Source of the DNA: Rhynchonema sp. JSB1_4
Lineage: Eukaryota; Nematoda; Chromadorea; Monhysterida; Xyalidae
DNA: 64,000 nucleotides
Direction: 5' to 3'
Assembly: GCA_030248065.1 (NCBI GenBank)
Contig: JASAMV010005895.1
Coordinates: 1-64,000, forward strand
Positions 1-13,700 of this stretch are shown here, one piece after another. Under the pieces are notes generated by a model that did not search any database, was not told where the DNA came from, and saw only the letters and a program-made list of their open reading frames with translations. Position 1 is the stretch's first letter. Each line of letters starts with the position of its first letter. The translations under genes and the position numbers were made by a program.

Positions 1-124
1 GAAAAGAAAGAGAAAATAACTCCTTGTCAAACCCTGATTCAATTTGAAAAAATCGCCAGAAACCCTCCTTGCCGATGTAGGAAAAATATGGGGATGGATT
101 CTCATATAGTCATTGTGCGACCAA
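1..124. mobile_element. right end of a Tc1/mariner-like MITE
   Basis: Positions 109-124 read GTCATTGTGCGACCAA and are followed by TA. This is the right terminal inverted repeat of the family found complete at 10808-11081, 51694-52013 and 62697-62945. The left end lies outside the window or has decayed. Confidence 0.6.
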
Positions 125-514
125 TACAAGAAAGAAAAATGCCCCAAGAGGCATAAAAGAAATATGGTTCCCTGGCTGACTGACATAAAAGAACGATACT
201 AGCTTGCATCACTTTGTTGATGTTTCATGAAGCTCAGGAATAAACGTAAGTGTGTTCCGAGCTGTTTGATGCTGACCAGCAGCTATATTGAACCATATTC
301 CTGGCGCGTGCTGTTTTGTCACCAGAGACACAGAGCATGAGCACTGATTGGAAACCGTGTCTGATATTGAAAAAACCCAATATTCTCTTTACTCCTCTCC
401 ATGTTGAATTATCGTGCGCAACCGAAAAGACTACACAGTTACTGTCGTGATGTGGAAAAGAAGAAACAGCTGTCTTAGTATATAGGTTTAAACGAAAGTT
501 AAACTGGGAACCCG

Positions 515-1243
515 AATAAACCGGTGATAGCATCGTTTATCGAATACGAAAACCCCATAAACAATTTTAACATTTCTGGTGACGCGACTTTTCCGACAAA
601 ATTTTACTTCAGGAAGCACTCTTTCTATGGAAAAAGTCATGGTAGTGGTCGGGAACCGGTCTCAAGCAGAAGTGCGAACTCGGAGACAGCACCATCGTGT
701 TTACTGAATACGAAAACCCCATAAACGACTTTATCATTTCTGGTAAACCAACTTTTCGACTAAATTTTACTTCGGGATGCACTCTTTCCATACAAAAAGT
801 CATTGTCATGGCCCGAGACCGGTCTCAGAAGTGGAATTACAAGATCGGCGATAGCACCATCGTGTTCCTCGTGCACGAAACCCCCATAAACGACTTTAAC
901 ATTTCTGGTAACCTAACTTTTCGACTAAACTTTACTTCGGGAAGCACTCTTTCCACGCAAAAGGTCGTGGTCATGGTCTGGGACCGGTCTCGGCCATGGA
1001 GTTACGACGTCGACAATAGCACCATCGTGTATCCTGAGTGCGAAAACCCCGTAAACAACTTTAACACTCTTGGTAACCCAACTTTTCGATGAAATTTTAC
1101 TTCGGGAAGCACGCTTTCAATACAAAAAATCGTGGTCATAGTCTGGACCGGCCTCAGACGAGAAGCTATGAAGTCGACAATAGCACCATCGTGCTTCTAG
1201 GGTACGAAAACCCCATATGCAATATTAACATTTTTGGTGTCCG
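515..1243. repeat. 164/165-bp tandem satellite-like array
   Basis: The anchor word CGAAAACCCCATAA recurs at 547, 711, 876, 1041 and 1205, giving periods of 164, 165, 165 and 164 bp and at least four diverged copies. Each unit also carries a GATAGCACCATCGTGT-like word and a CTTCGGGAAGCACTCTTTCC-like word. One frame stays open from 697 to 1092 because the period is near a multiple of three. The copies drift by indels and no domain is recognisable, so I treat it as noncoding. Confidence 0.85.
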
Positions 1244-1770
1244 GTAACGTGGGGCCCTGGCCGTTATTGGCAGAAAAAAAGGGAAAGAACGTTTTTTTCA
1301 AAAATGTCAGCTGTATCTTACCCCCGCAATCGCGCGTGCGGGGGCGCAAGGGACGAAATTTTGTATGGAGCGCGGCGGCTGGGCTATACAGGTTGTGTAA
1401 AATTTGGGCTTCTAAAGTCAAGTTTTGTCCAAGTTGTGCGACGTCGAAAATTTCCGCGAAAAATTTCGAAAATTCATGGTTTTTAGGCCTGTCACGAAGC
1501 TAGCCATTACTTTCAAAATTTAAAAACCTTATTTTCTGATACTTTCGACAATGCTCTATTTCTGCATCGTATTTTTATTTCTGCAGCTCAAAAGCTCAAA
1601 GCGCGGCCTCAAAATTTATGGACAAACTTGTGTTCTCGAAAAATATGGCCGATTTTTGGAACGTTTCGCAACCTCAATGAGTGAAGCAATGGTTTGAACG
1701 ACTGAAGTTGTGATGCATACAGTATACCAAGAAATAACGAATTTCCAGGAGCTTAAAATTTGTGCGGGAC
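1244..1770. other. gene-free spacer
   Basis: No splice-consistent or domain-bearing reading frame is seen here. The short open frames lack recognisable content. Confidence 0.5.
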
Positions 1771-1953
1771 ATAGGCTGTCAGGAAGCTTTCCAACTGTGT
1801 ATAACAATATGTCCTGCTACTCTTCCAACGTATAGGCTGTCAGGAAGCTTTCCAACTGTGTATAACAATATGTCCTGCTACTCTTCCAACGTATAGGCTG
1901 TCAGGAAGCTTTCCAACTGTGTAAAACAATATGCCCTGCAACCCTTCCAACGT
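1771..1953. repeat. 61-bp unit repeated three times
   Basis: The word TAGGCTGTCAGGAAGCTTTC starts at 1772, 1833 and 1894, an exact 61-bp period. The first two units are nearly identical and the third carries a few substitutions. Confidence 0.9.
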
Positions 1954-3180
1954 GTGTGGGTAAAGTAGACAGCTCAACCCGTGATCAAAATACGAGTAAA
2001 ACAGTGCACAAGATGAACGCAAACAATTAGCCAAAGTGGTATCCGCCCGCACGATGATATACAGTATGTACACCGTGACTGTTACGCACTCGTATGTGCT
2101 GACCTCCCGAAATTATTGCGCTCGAATCATTTGTAAATTGCGCAGTTCCGGCTAGGGTTATGCCCTACAAAAAAACAAGAGAAATCCGTTCATGCACTTA
2201 ATGTTGCACATTACTGTACCTGCATGGTTCACGGGAACGAACTTCGTTGGTGTTGGTCACATGACTTTCCCATCTGCAATTCGATTATAAATCACGAGCT
2301 CCGCAAAACAAATGCATTTTCTTTCTGATGAGAAGACTGTGGAAGAGCAAATCCCACGACCATATGCGAAGTATTTAATATCAGAATTTCTGTCAGGGAA
2401 GGGAACCCGGTGTTAGGATGTGCTCAATAAAGGCGCAACCGGGTTCTCATGACTTTTGCTTCCCTTGTGGTCGGCCGGCGCTGCAAAATTGAATCTTCAG
2501 CCAGATTTAGTTAGAGGCAAAGACACGAGAGTGATCTCTGGACACAACAACTTGAACACCCAATATACCCAAACATATACAAGGAAGAAAAACTCTATTT
2601 TCTTGCTGGCGAATGCTTTTTCAGCCCGTCTCACAAGCGCGGCCTCCCGTTGCATTTCCCATAATCAAAATGAACATCCTGCTAAAGCGAACACATCCTG
2701 TGTATGATATTTATGCTTTATACTCTGAACAGCTGAAACTGAAAAAACTAAAGTCGACTGGTTTCTGTCTTGGTATATTTCGTCATGTTTGATATCATTT
2801 GTGTAGATTTCTTTACGCGTCACTACTTTATCCATTTACAACTTTTCGTTAAGAAGCATTGCGCAAAAGGTGTCAAATTTTTGGTTGGTTTCCACGCAAG
2901 CGCATATAGCAAACAATAAGCAAAGCTGCTCAGATGCGATCACACAAACGTAAGGTCGGGTTCATAATGGCACCGCGGCTCCTATTTGCACGCACAACAT
3001 GTGGTACTTCCGTGTTTCCGGCGGCTAGCGTGACCTCTCTTGAACACAGACAGTGCCTTTTTTACAGTCACGTTCTTGCGATACGTTGTGTTAAAAGCCT
3101 CATGTCTTCTGGTATAAACTATTTTTCTGCATTTGATCAAAAATTCTTTATTTGCAGAAATACATAATTGGAAAGCTCAA
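1954..3180. other. gene-free spacer
   Basis: I see no convincing gene, RNA or repeat boundary in this stretch. Confidence 0.4.
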
Positions 3181-3277
3181 CATCCCCGAACAGGATTCGA
3201 ACCTGCGGAATGTTCTTTGGGATGGCGTCCGTGCACCCGAGCAAGCGCAAACGATTGAGCTACCGACGCGTCAAGCT
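3181..3277 (-). ncRNA. tRNA-like relic (tRNA pseudogene or head of a tRNA-derived SINE)
   Basis: On the minus strand a box-B-like GGTTCGAATCC sits in a T-arm whose five stem pairs form (one G-U). Upstream is a box-A-like TAGCTCAATCG. The presumed acceptor halves (GCGTCGG and TCGGGGA) pair poorly, and box A and box B are about 65 nt apart. A functional cloverleaf is therefore unlikely. A pol III-derived SINE head or a decayed tRNA fits better. Confidence 0.4.
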
Positions 3278-4776
3278 CACACATTCAATGTCTGTCGACT
3301 GTGAGTCGTTTGATTATTCTAGTCTTAGGGCTGATTCAAAACGTAATTATTGTCACTTTTGTAAATGTAAAATGTAACTTTTGTAATTATTTCTTCGTAT
3401 AGATGAGCGCTTGATGATTGTGTTGTTGAGATTCACTGAAGCTAGAAGAGTCGATTCAAGTTTCGAGCTGATGACATCATATAGCATGATCGGACACTTG
3501 CAATAAAACGGCATTAAGCACGCTATCCCAAGTTCCTTTCTCATCCGCAGTTTTATTGCCGAAAGAAGGACCATAATAGGATGTAAACAGCAATATTGCC
3601 TGCATAAACGGCATCTGCTTAGCATATAGTGAAGAAAACAACTTGCGGATTAGGCTATGCATATATTCGACAAAGTGTGCATGATGTACAGCAGCAACAG
3701 ATTTCGCGCCGTTACTTGTGTTCGGCCATATTATTGGAAATGGAAGGATTTGCACCTGATTACAGCATCATATACAATTTCTATCCACCAAGTCTTTGGC
3801 ACAACTTGCCATAAATTTTGCACAATCATAAAAGAAAAATCTTTCTGGAATGCTACCGTAATAAAGAAATTACTGTGTTGCTCAAAACATGTCCCCATAA
3901 GCGATTGAAACAATCATAGTGTTTCTCAGCTCTTGGTGCCAAAGGGTGTTTTATTGATATTAATGCTGCCGCGGCTAAATAATCAACAGTGCATGGGTTG
4001 GCGGCACGGAGCACGGGGTTCAACTTTGACTTGTGATCAAAAGATTATTAACGTAATGCACCTGAATATTTGTGAGACTTCAGCCAGCTGGCCGTGGGTG
4101 TCCATGCACGACCAATGCACAACTGGCTGGCTGCTGCTTCACTGGGTGTGTAAAGATGTTTTATGCCAAGTCGAAGTCAAAGCCCATAGCCAAATCCACC
4201 CCCAACTTACCCGGACCCAAGGTGCCATCAGAGCGCATGCCGGCCAATTTTCATACCCTTCTGAACACCACTGTCTGTTTGTTACCGCTTCCGTCCAATA
4301 GACACCGAGTCATTTACCAGATCCGTTCGCGGCGTTGGTCGCGCACTTGATGACGTCATTCCCGGTCATGCTCACCGTTTATTGCACTATTTTTGTGGTG
4401 TCCCCTTCTGTTTGGAATGTTATTTCCACGTTGCTAATTTATCACCAAATTCAACTCTGATAGTTGTCTGGTATGTTCAGTTGCCTGACTGCAGGAATTC
4501 CGAGTGAACGTGCATCGTCGCCGACATGGCCCGGTTGTGAACTTGTTCAATCGCGACGTGGCTACTATTCTGACTACATATTCTTCTTAAGTAGGATACT
4601 GCTAGTACTTAACCACTGCGCATATATTGCGAAATATGTAATAGACATTCCAATCGCACATTCAAGAAAACATTGCCAGCGCAAGTGCTCAAGCGCATCC
4701 ACGTGGCCGCTGCTGTCAATTTGGCAACGACAAAGATAACGATACAGACATAAGACAAGCCACAATTTGTTAATAC
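3278..4776. other. spacer upstream of the RhoGEF start
   Basis: No gene is visible. The stretch presumably includes the promoter and 5'UTR of the gene starting at 4777, but no core promoter motif is clear enough to place. Confidence 0.35.
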
Positions 4777-7700
4777 ATGACGAACGAAGCCTCCGAATCA
4801 ATCATCAACCGTGATTTCGTCACGCGCGAGCCCCTGTTGTTCAACCAGAACCGTTTCAACTGGGCGTTAGCCGGCAAAAACCGTACCTCATCGTCAAATA
4901 ATGAAGATGGCGCTCAAAATACGACAACCAACAACCCAACATCTGCACACGCTGCCACCGGATTTAACACCATTTGGAGTCTGGGCGCCTGCTGCAGCGA
5001 TCTGTGTTCCCCGGCACTGTTTATGAGTCGGCGTACGTCAGCCAGTTTAAGCAGGAAACGATCGTCGATCGACAGTTACTACAGTTATTCGGCCGAAAAC
5101 CTCGAAACATCAGCGGCAGAACTGACGGTCGATCGGGATTATTTGTCAGTGAGTGCAGCTGAGAGTGGACCCACTTCGCCAACCGCATGGGATAACATGG
5201 GTAAGAAGGGGATCATGAATAAAAGGCACCGGACTAAGATGAACAGGAATTAAAAATGGCCAAGGGTACGGAACTGGATCCTGTTTGCCAGTGCACGTTT
5301 GCACCTACAAACACAGCTGGGATCTTAAAAACTGCCGTCATGCTTGAATGAAATTTTTTCTTGGCTTGGATTTTGCACTTTAAGACCGGTATATACTTCT
5401 AGCTAATAAAAAACGGGCCACAATTCCATGAGGTACCAAACTCGGTTTTTTGCCTTACCTGTTCATGCCAAAGACAAACAAAGCCTGCACCAACCAGTAT
5501 GTATGTAGGTTAGCGTTATCACTTGAGGGACACGAGGCTGATGCCGAAATGCACGCACGGCACACAACGGTTCAGGTTCAACTTCATAAGCGTTTTCTTT
5601 CAGTTTTTCTGTCGATTCACGCACCTACACTGTCTTGCACGTTACCGAGCGTTTTTTTCTTCAACCCGAACTTCCCGAATTTTTATTTGCAGTTACAGTA
5701 CATCATCTTGATTTTTGTAGACTTCGTTTAGTGGAATCACAGTTTCGCGCAAGTCGGATGCAAAACCAAAACTTTATTACTCCTTCCAGCGGGTAGACTT
5801 GGCCTCGCTCTCAGCGCGCTTTTAAACACAATTGTATTTGACTTCTTGTTTATTTCGTCAGAAATTCCCGGCACTTGAGAACATATTCAAATGCTCCTTT
5901 ATTTACTCTGCGGCATTAGTTTTCTCCCGGTTGTCGTTTTTCCCTCTTTGTTTACTTGTATGGTTTCATTTTACCGCACTTGCCTTTTTAAAAAAACAAA
6001 ATATTGTGTTTTTCCAACTGCATTTGCCACGAAAGTATTTTGAAATATTCGTTACTCAGTTTCTGTTATTGATCTTCCTTTGGGACCCAAGCCGTTTTGT
6101 TCGTCTCCGGCCAAAAGCAAGGGTCGCCCACCTGGTCATTGGGCTCTTTACGTGTAATTTGAAAAGTATCAAGGCAAAATCAATGATCATACGAATGCTG
6201 AATAATCGAGCAATTTGTAAGAACGCGCAAAAAATGTGATACAAATGATTACCTTTAGCTGTTGGTGCTACTGACGTACGCATAATACATGTCATTCCTT
6301 GCGCCAGTCTGGCAAGCGACTGGTCTGATTTTTCAATTGATAGTCAGGTTTCTTGTATATTTGGGTGCGGACAGTGTTTTCTCGCAGGTTCCTCGTACTC
6401 TCTGCCCAATATTTTCAGCAGAAACATCAGAAAAATGTACTTTGTATGTTCTTGGAAGTTTTTAGTACTGATAAGTATTGATCATATACACCGCTAAACC
6501 CGTGCTTACAAACAAACCTTTGCATTATTTGGTTCGCTTTCTTTGCGATAATGTTTCCCACAAATCCGAAAGCCACCATGAATAAAACCTACCGCTACAA
6601 TTCGAAGACAGTTAGCTTCGAGCAATACAAGTCCACGACCATTTTGGGTTAGTCGATTTATGTTTTTGGCCCGCATTTCCAATATGATATTTTTCAAACC
6701 ACATGACGGTGTTATGTAACGCGTGGAGAATTGCTGGTTTACTAGATAAGAAACCAAAAGGTATATTGATCCGATTGTGTCTGTTTTTCTGCTCTGCTCA
6801 AAAAATAGAAGTCGCCCACTTTTGCGAAAACCATCTTACCCCACGCACACACACACACAAATTTTGATGTTACAGAAAAGTTTCATAATAGTTGCGACTC
6901 ACAAGTTGTGAGGACGATTCTCTTGTTTTATTGAACAGTTGTGATGCTCTGATTTTGCTTGGTTGTATATATTTTGTTTGCTGTGCACAGCAAAGTGATG
7001 TTTCACGCGAACAATACGATCTGCGTGGTACTTTCTGGAGGTGAAATAGCCGGAGATGTTCGCACCGATGATGCCTGGCAAGTCGTCCACAGAGCGGAAC
7101 GACCAAAACTCGTGCTCACTGATGTCGTGTACATTAGATTTTCTTGTTCCAGAGTCCTCCTGATTTGACTGTACTCAGTGCCATTCACATTGGGTTACTT
7201 CTCTGTGTCGTGATCGGCAGGTCATTGGCGCGCCAACCTTAGAGTATTGGGTCCTAACTAATGGTGAAAACCGAGTCAATAGTTTGCAAGAACGAACCAT
7301 TAGCTAGTGGATTTTCTGGGCGACGAGTATTAATGCTGCACAATTGGCCGCCGTTTATGATAAGTGCCGTTCACTGTGCACTTTGCCCCAGGTCATGCAA
7401 GGAAAGCAATGTGTTAATCGTGCTGTTCTCCTTCACCGTCCTGTTCAGTGTGTGTTGCATTGTGAGAAAAGGAGTGACCCTGCCTGTGACACACACCAAC
7501 ACGACCAAAGTGTGGAGCAGAGCAGCACGCTGCGAGGTCTGCAGGTGGTTAAAGTGTTTTAAGCGCTTAACTACATATTGTCACCATACTTGTTCTTCAC
7601 ACCCCCCACTTGGCCTTTCTGTTGCGCTTTTCAGTTTACCATTTTGAACGTTGGACTTTTGCTGTATGACTGGTTTACATTAAGATCGTTGACGACAAAT

Positions 7701-10700
7701 TATTCATGAACTTGGCCCCATCTCGGTAATTTGTTCTTGTTCGTTTTTTACAACCAGCAAAATTTATTAAAATAGACGTCAGTCAGTTTTTACCTGACAG
7801 TTTTCCACAACGTGCATTGCTGGTGAACATTTTCTCATGGGCAGCTGAACTGCATATGTATGAGCGTGCGTCGGTGGAGGATAGGTTAAGATCAAGGTGT
7901 GAGTCGTATATTTGCACGCAATTAAATAAGCTGTTTTGTTGTCTTGTCGAGTTTTCAGAAAAAACGGACAAAAATTGATCGTTAATATCATGCGCGAGCT
8001 CGCTTGAAATTGTGCGTGGAAACCTCCAATTTTGTCGCATGTCCTTATGAGGCAACATTCACAATTTTATTCATTTTGCTGCAACACATCTCCATATCCA
8101 GATCAGTCAACCGATACCACTGTCAAATACACACAATCAACCAGCGGCGTGTGTGTTGTTTTTCTGATTGTGGTTCTGGCCGTATCTGAACATGTGCACA
8201 CATTGACCTTTACAGATCAAGCAAGCCAAGCTGGTTCATGTGCATAATTGTGCCGGAACTGGAACTGAAATTCCAGGTGCTCCTTGTAAAAAATTAGCAT
8301 CGTTCCCTTCTATGTTCTGATATCATATCGATGGCTTGGTTTTTTCATTTTCACTCTATTCCCTGTTTTTACCTGAACCACGCTGTGCGCGTGTGTGTGA
8401 TAGATATCCCTTTTTTTGTTGTTGCAGGATTTTGCTGAGCTTTGCGGCCCGGTTATGTAACAAACAAAATATGGTAAGCCAGTGTTCACTCACATGGTGT
8501 GTGTGTGTGTATGCAGTGCAATGTTGTGCAATAGATTCCCTTTTTTAGTTTAGTCCAGAGATCACGTATACATAGTCAACATAGAGGAAATTGCATGAAT
8601 CAGGTTCAAGTCAAAAGAATTTTGCCTTGGTATTCAGGCGATTCTTGTTGAACCCCGACCTTCTGGTGTGAAACTGAAATTGAAGCTGGCACACGCGACA
8701 GTTTTAATCGGTTTTGCACTTCAGACCCTTTAGACTATTCTGATTTCCCACCCTTGCGTGTTATGCGGAGAATATTCGCTTTCAGAAAGTGGTTGTTGTC
8801 GTTTGCTGTCAGAACGCCTTGCATATCTTTTAACCTTTGACGATTTTCATATGCAGTTTGATGATATTTTTCATCTTTGTTGACTTTGCAATTCTGACTT
8901 TGGTTAACATCCAACAACATGTAAGGGAATAATTTTTTTAGCACGAAACGCCCCAAATATAGAATTTTCCCTTGTTTAAAGTATAGACTATTACTCATCA
9001 TTTTAGCGCCGAAAATAAAAATGACCTGGTACCATACGCCCACGCATCTGATGTTACACAATGTTACACGCTCATTCATTATTGCACCAAAATTACATAC
9101 ATATCTATCTACCAGTCTCGGAAATTCAATATTTTGCGGCATTTAGACATGCTGCATGCGTTTTTTGTGGTAAATAGTAAATAATCGTGTATTTTTTTTC
9201 AAAATTGCGGTAAAAATGTGAAAAAGTCAACAATAAGTACAGCCGCCATTCTGTTTTTATTCAAAAGATATGTACTGTACATACCTGGGTTGGGTATCCT
9301 GTGCACATGCGTGTTGTTGAGATTGAGCATTATTTTCCGCTTGAAAAGCATGAATATTAGTACAACCATGTGAACGTGTATTTGCCTGATGCGTGTTTTT
9401 ATTCTTTTATGCTCGAGCAGCCTTTATTCGTGTTCTTTGCCACAGTTTGGTTTTTAACTTTTTGGTAGCAGGTACACATCTCTGAGGTAATCTGGGCATA
9501 CTTTTGGTGGTCGTTTTTTGATAATCCTGTTAGAACGATACAATTCTTGCTTTTTTGTCTTTCGTATAATTCTTATGACTCTCACTTAGAAGATTATTAT
9601 TTTGCGCGTTGAATTCAAAAATGTGAGTGCGCGCAGTGTGTGGTCTGGTTGGTATTCGGTTCTCAACCTTGAAACCTCAACGCAAATCCATGCAGTTTGG
9701 CTCGAAAGTAGCTTTGAGGTCAAAGTTTCTCTTATCATTTTATTCAATGCATTTATGACGTATGTAATAGTCAAAAGAAAGTCCAGTCTTCAGTTAATCT
9801 CAGAAGAGCGCTGCCCGATTTTCGTTTGAGCTGTAATATTGCAGAAAAACATTTCATCATAGAGGACATAAGATCGAACACAAATCAAATATTTTTAAAA
9901 TCGTTACAGCCTTCCAAGCCAGCGCTCCGCCACAACGCAGTGTCAGTGAAACATCAACCGCGTACCACCCCCATCACAGTGAATTATCACGGCAACCAGC
10001 AGTGGACCTACCAGATTCGAAGTCTGACCTACCTGGTCAAGGGGTGACTATGATTGTTGGGCCACAACACCAGGGCCAGGTAGCGCCCGGGGACGATCAC
10101 CACAGATTCCCGAGACTGCCAATACGCAAGAAGTCGTCGAATTGTTGGTTGAACTGCTCCAGACCATCTTCTTTTTGGCTTGTTTGGCTCCTCTTTGAGT
10201 TTTTTTGGATTCTGATTTTTTTTGTGCTGAAATCGATCTTCAACTGATGATCACCTGATGCACCTAGCGTTTGAGCGAGAGACACTCGACTCATGTACTT
10301 GGACCTGGAGTCGGAAACCAATGGATCTGAAATTTAAGGGACTCTGAATCTTGAAAACTGCTAGATGTTCGCATGCTGTCACCTTTGTTATAGTCTGTTG
10401 ATTATATTTCGACATAGTGTATAAGCCCCATTCAGCGATGTTTGGAGCGGGCTGGGTCGACGCCATTCTAAATGAATGTTTCAAGCATTGCTAACTCAGG
10501 CAAAAGACCGATTGAACATTGCTTGCCGCGTGGCGCAAAAACACGTGGCCTGTCATCGCACAACACCAACAATGTTCAATGGCTCTGCGAATGAGTTGGC
10601 AATGCCTGAAACATTCATTTAGAATGGCGTCGACCCAGACCGCTCCAAACATCGCTGAATGGGGCTTATACACTATGTCGAAATATAATCAACAGACTAT

Positions 10701-13700
10701 ACCATGCCCATTCGTCATAATAAATTGTGATTGAGCAAAGACGTAAACAGCAATATCATAATTTCATCCATGGATGTCCTGTATCAAGTTAGAATGTTCC
10801 ACAGGTATTGGTCGCACAATGACTTTATATGAATTGGTCAACTTTTTTTCCTGAATCGTGAAGCAGGAAAGTGACGGGGCAATGACGTTGCATTGAGCGA
10901 TCGCACACAAAACATGCAACCAAGGGAATGTTTCAGACCCGCAGCAACGTGGGAGCACCGGTAGATTATTTTCATCTAAAATGTTTTGTGAGAATCACAA
11001 ATAGCACAGTGGTTAAGCGTGACTGAACGCAAAAATCAGGTTTGATTTTGATGAATTCTTATATGGTCATTGTGCGACCAATACAAATCGAGCCCTACTG
11101 GTTGTGGCTTGGATCAGGGGTCCGCATTTTTCATGATCTATCTGCCTGTACCAAACAGCCCATCTCCTCCAATTGCAGTGTCAAGCAAATCGTCAAGCGA
11201 GCCGCCGACCCGACCCCGTCTGGTGCAACGTTGCGTCGTTGTGGCCAGACAAGCTGACGGATTTGGACTGACACTCACCGGCGACCAACCTGTGTCCGTG
11301 AAAACGGTGAAAATTGGTGGGTTCGACTTTTTTGAATTTTTCAAGTTTGGCGGTGTGTGCCTAGATGGGCCACCTTTCTGAAATTCGACAATTAGTACGG
11401 GCAACATATTAGCAGCAGTTAGGTAGGTAAGTAACAATTTTTACACTAGTCAAAATTAAGGCTTCTCGTAAATTGCCTCCAAACACAAAACTAGGTACAG
11501 TAAACGTTCTGAGTTGCCGTAAGGCGTGTGCCTTGAAACTTGATACCGTTCAGTCTACCACCTTCCAGGCATAATCGCTTGGCACTGATAAGCAGGGTGT
11601 ACACATCTTTCTACCAATTCAGATGGTGCGGCTTATCGTGCTGGTGTGCGGGAGGGCGATCAGATTCTGAATGTAAACGGACTGGAAGTGTCGAACATGA
11701 GTCATATGGATGTGGTTCACATGATTTCGTGTTAGTATGGGATTTTATCTTCAGCAATACTCACATTCATTTTCCCTTCCGTTACATTTCCACACCTCCT
11801 TGTCTGTAGCCGGTCAAACGGTGGTGCTGAAAATCCTCGGTCCACCGTTCAACCCGACCGAGACCAGCATCGAACCGGGCAGCGGACTGGACACAACAGC
11901 CAATACACACGCAGCGCACAGGCATTACACGGTTGGTGGTGATGTTTCATGACACTGTCTGTATTCACACAACTCGTTTCCCGATTACGTGAGTACTGTG
12001 GTCGAAATTATAGCGGAGTCGGTAGTTCCGCTCGGGGACCGGATTACGACCACGAGGGGTGTTCTTATCTTTTGTTATCCACGCACTTCTGTTATCAAGC
12101 GCTGGTGCACTCTGTGACGATCACTCGGAGCACCACCTTGTTTTTGTGAACTAGTCAAAATGCGGACAACACTGCCGGGCAGTGCGCAGTTTGGATATGA
12201 GATCTAAACTTCAAAATTGTCCCCTGCTTGTTGTTTGCAGAGTCGAAGCAAGCCGAACACACCGCCTGTGACGTCACCGCAACCTTATGAATTCAGTGAT
12301 ACATTATCGACCGGCCGGCAAAGCGCGGCGCTTACGAATCCGAAAAAAGCGTTCAGGTATTGAATCGGAACATTTATAAATTCCCGTTGAATTTCCACTG
12401 CGCCGCAGTGTCTAGCTGGCGTTGGCGTTTTGTGGTAAACAACACCATATTTTTTGGGTCACTAGTACAGCAATACGGTACATTTTTGTACTGATAATGT
12501 CCTGGTTCACCTTCCGCCTGTGGATAAAAGACAAGAAGCGCAAACAAAACGCAACAAAGAATACGCTCAGTTTTTAGTTTCGACGTCAACTCCCCGCCGT
12601 CCACCCGTAGCGACCCAGCCAAGTATCGCCAGTCATCGTTAGCGCATCGGCCCCTGTCTGTGCCTGGCTGCACGTTGAGCCAAACAACAGCACCAAATGC
12701 TGTCAAATACACCCCAAAACAACCGCTAATCACCTCGCCGAGACCTGTGACGGTTAGTTTAGGGAGTCCTTTTTGAGCCCTAAATTTAGGTCTGATTAAT
12801 TCGGATTAAGAAACGTTCCTGACGGGACTCGTTCCTGGCTGCTTCTGGTTTATTTTCACCTCCACTCCCCAGCTCTTATAAGGGCCCCTTTTCATCCCCC
12901 AATAAACCACCCCCCTTCATCCCCCCCCTCCCCCATAACTTCCCTACACCGTATCCCCACCCCCACACAGGTGATGTAGTTGGTCCGAGCAAGAAAGCTA
13001 GCTAGCTGGAGGGGTCCGCCACAAGAAAGCTAGCTACCTAGCCTGTACAACAATTAAAAATTATCAAAATAAAAAAAAAAAAATATAAACTATACAAAAC
13101 TAATATTCAATAGTCATCAAGAAAAAAAAAATACTTTCAGTCACAAAAAAAATAATCAACAAAACACAAACAATAGCAATCTAATAAAAAACAAATATAT
13201 CTCAAAACAAACCCTCACACTACCACTCCACAATAAAATCATACACAAAACAAACAACAACACACCAAAATCAACACAAAAAAACAAAACACTACAAAAG
13301 GATATGGTTTCTTGGTGTAACTTCGCTACTGTGAAGAATAAAAATCAGCGTGTACATACACCTATATGCGTGGGCAGGAACATACAGTAAATGCAGATGT
13401 GCGATGTTTAGTTTTTTCGCTGATGATTTTATAGCAAAACGCACACATTTTTATTATTCCACTGCACGTGTTGACTGACTGCAGCGCGCCCGGTGATGAT
13501 CACTAAACGCCTCCAACGTGCATTGACTTTATTTGCACTTTTTTCGGGTATAAAAAGTTAGACATGTCATATTTCGCAATTGATGGACCCAAGAACTAAG
13601 GAAATAACGATATTGCGATGTCTTAAAAAAAAATTGTTCTCTGCTCAGGTTTATTGCAAATTCGTTGAACTGAGGCGTGCTAAGCAGCAGCAGATTTGCG

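Noticed and set aside
697..1092. 131-codon open frame
   Set aside because: It lies wholly inside the 164/165-bp tandem array. Openness follows from the near-3n period, and there is no domain or splice support.
1771..1953. CRISPR-like regular spacing
   Set aside because: The whole 61-bp unit repeats, spacer included, in a eukaryotic genome. It is an ordinary tandem repeat.
3181..3277. Functional tRNA gene
   Set aside because: Only the T-arm and box-like words fit. Acceptor halves do not pair and the spacing is unusual.
5832..6239. 135-codon plus-strand frame
   Set aside because: Hydrophobic but with no start context, domain or splice logic. It lies in RhoGEF intron 1.
11138..11437. 99-codon minus-strand frame
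   Set aside because: Antisense shadow of the PDZ exon and its flanking intron.
12374..12733. 119-codon minus-strand frame
   Set aside because: Overlaps the plus-strand RhoGEF exon 12578-12752, whose phases fit the gene. No features of its own.
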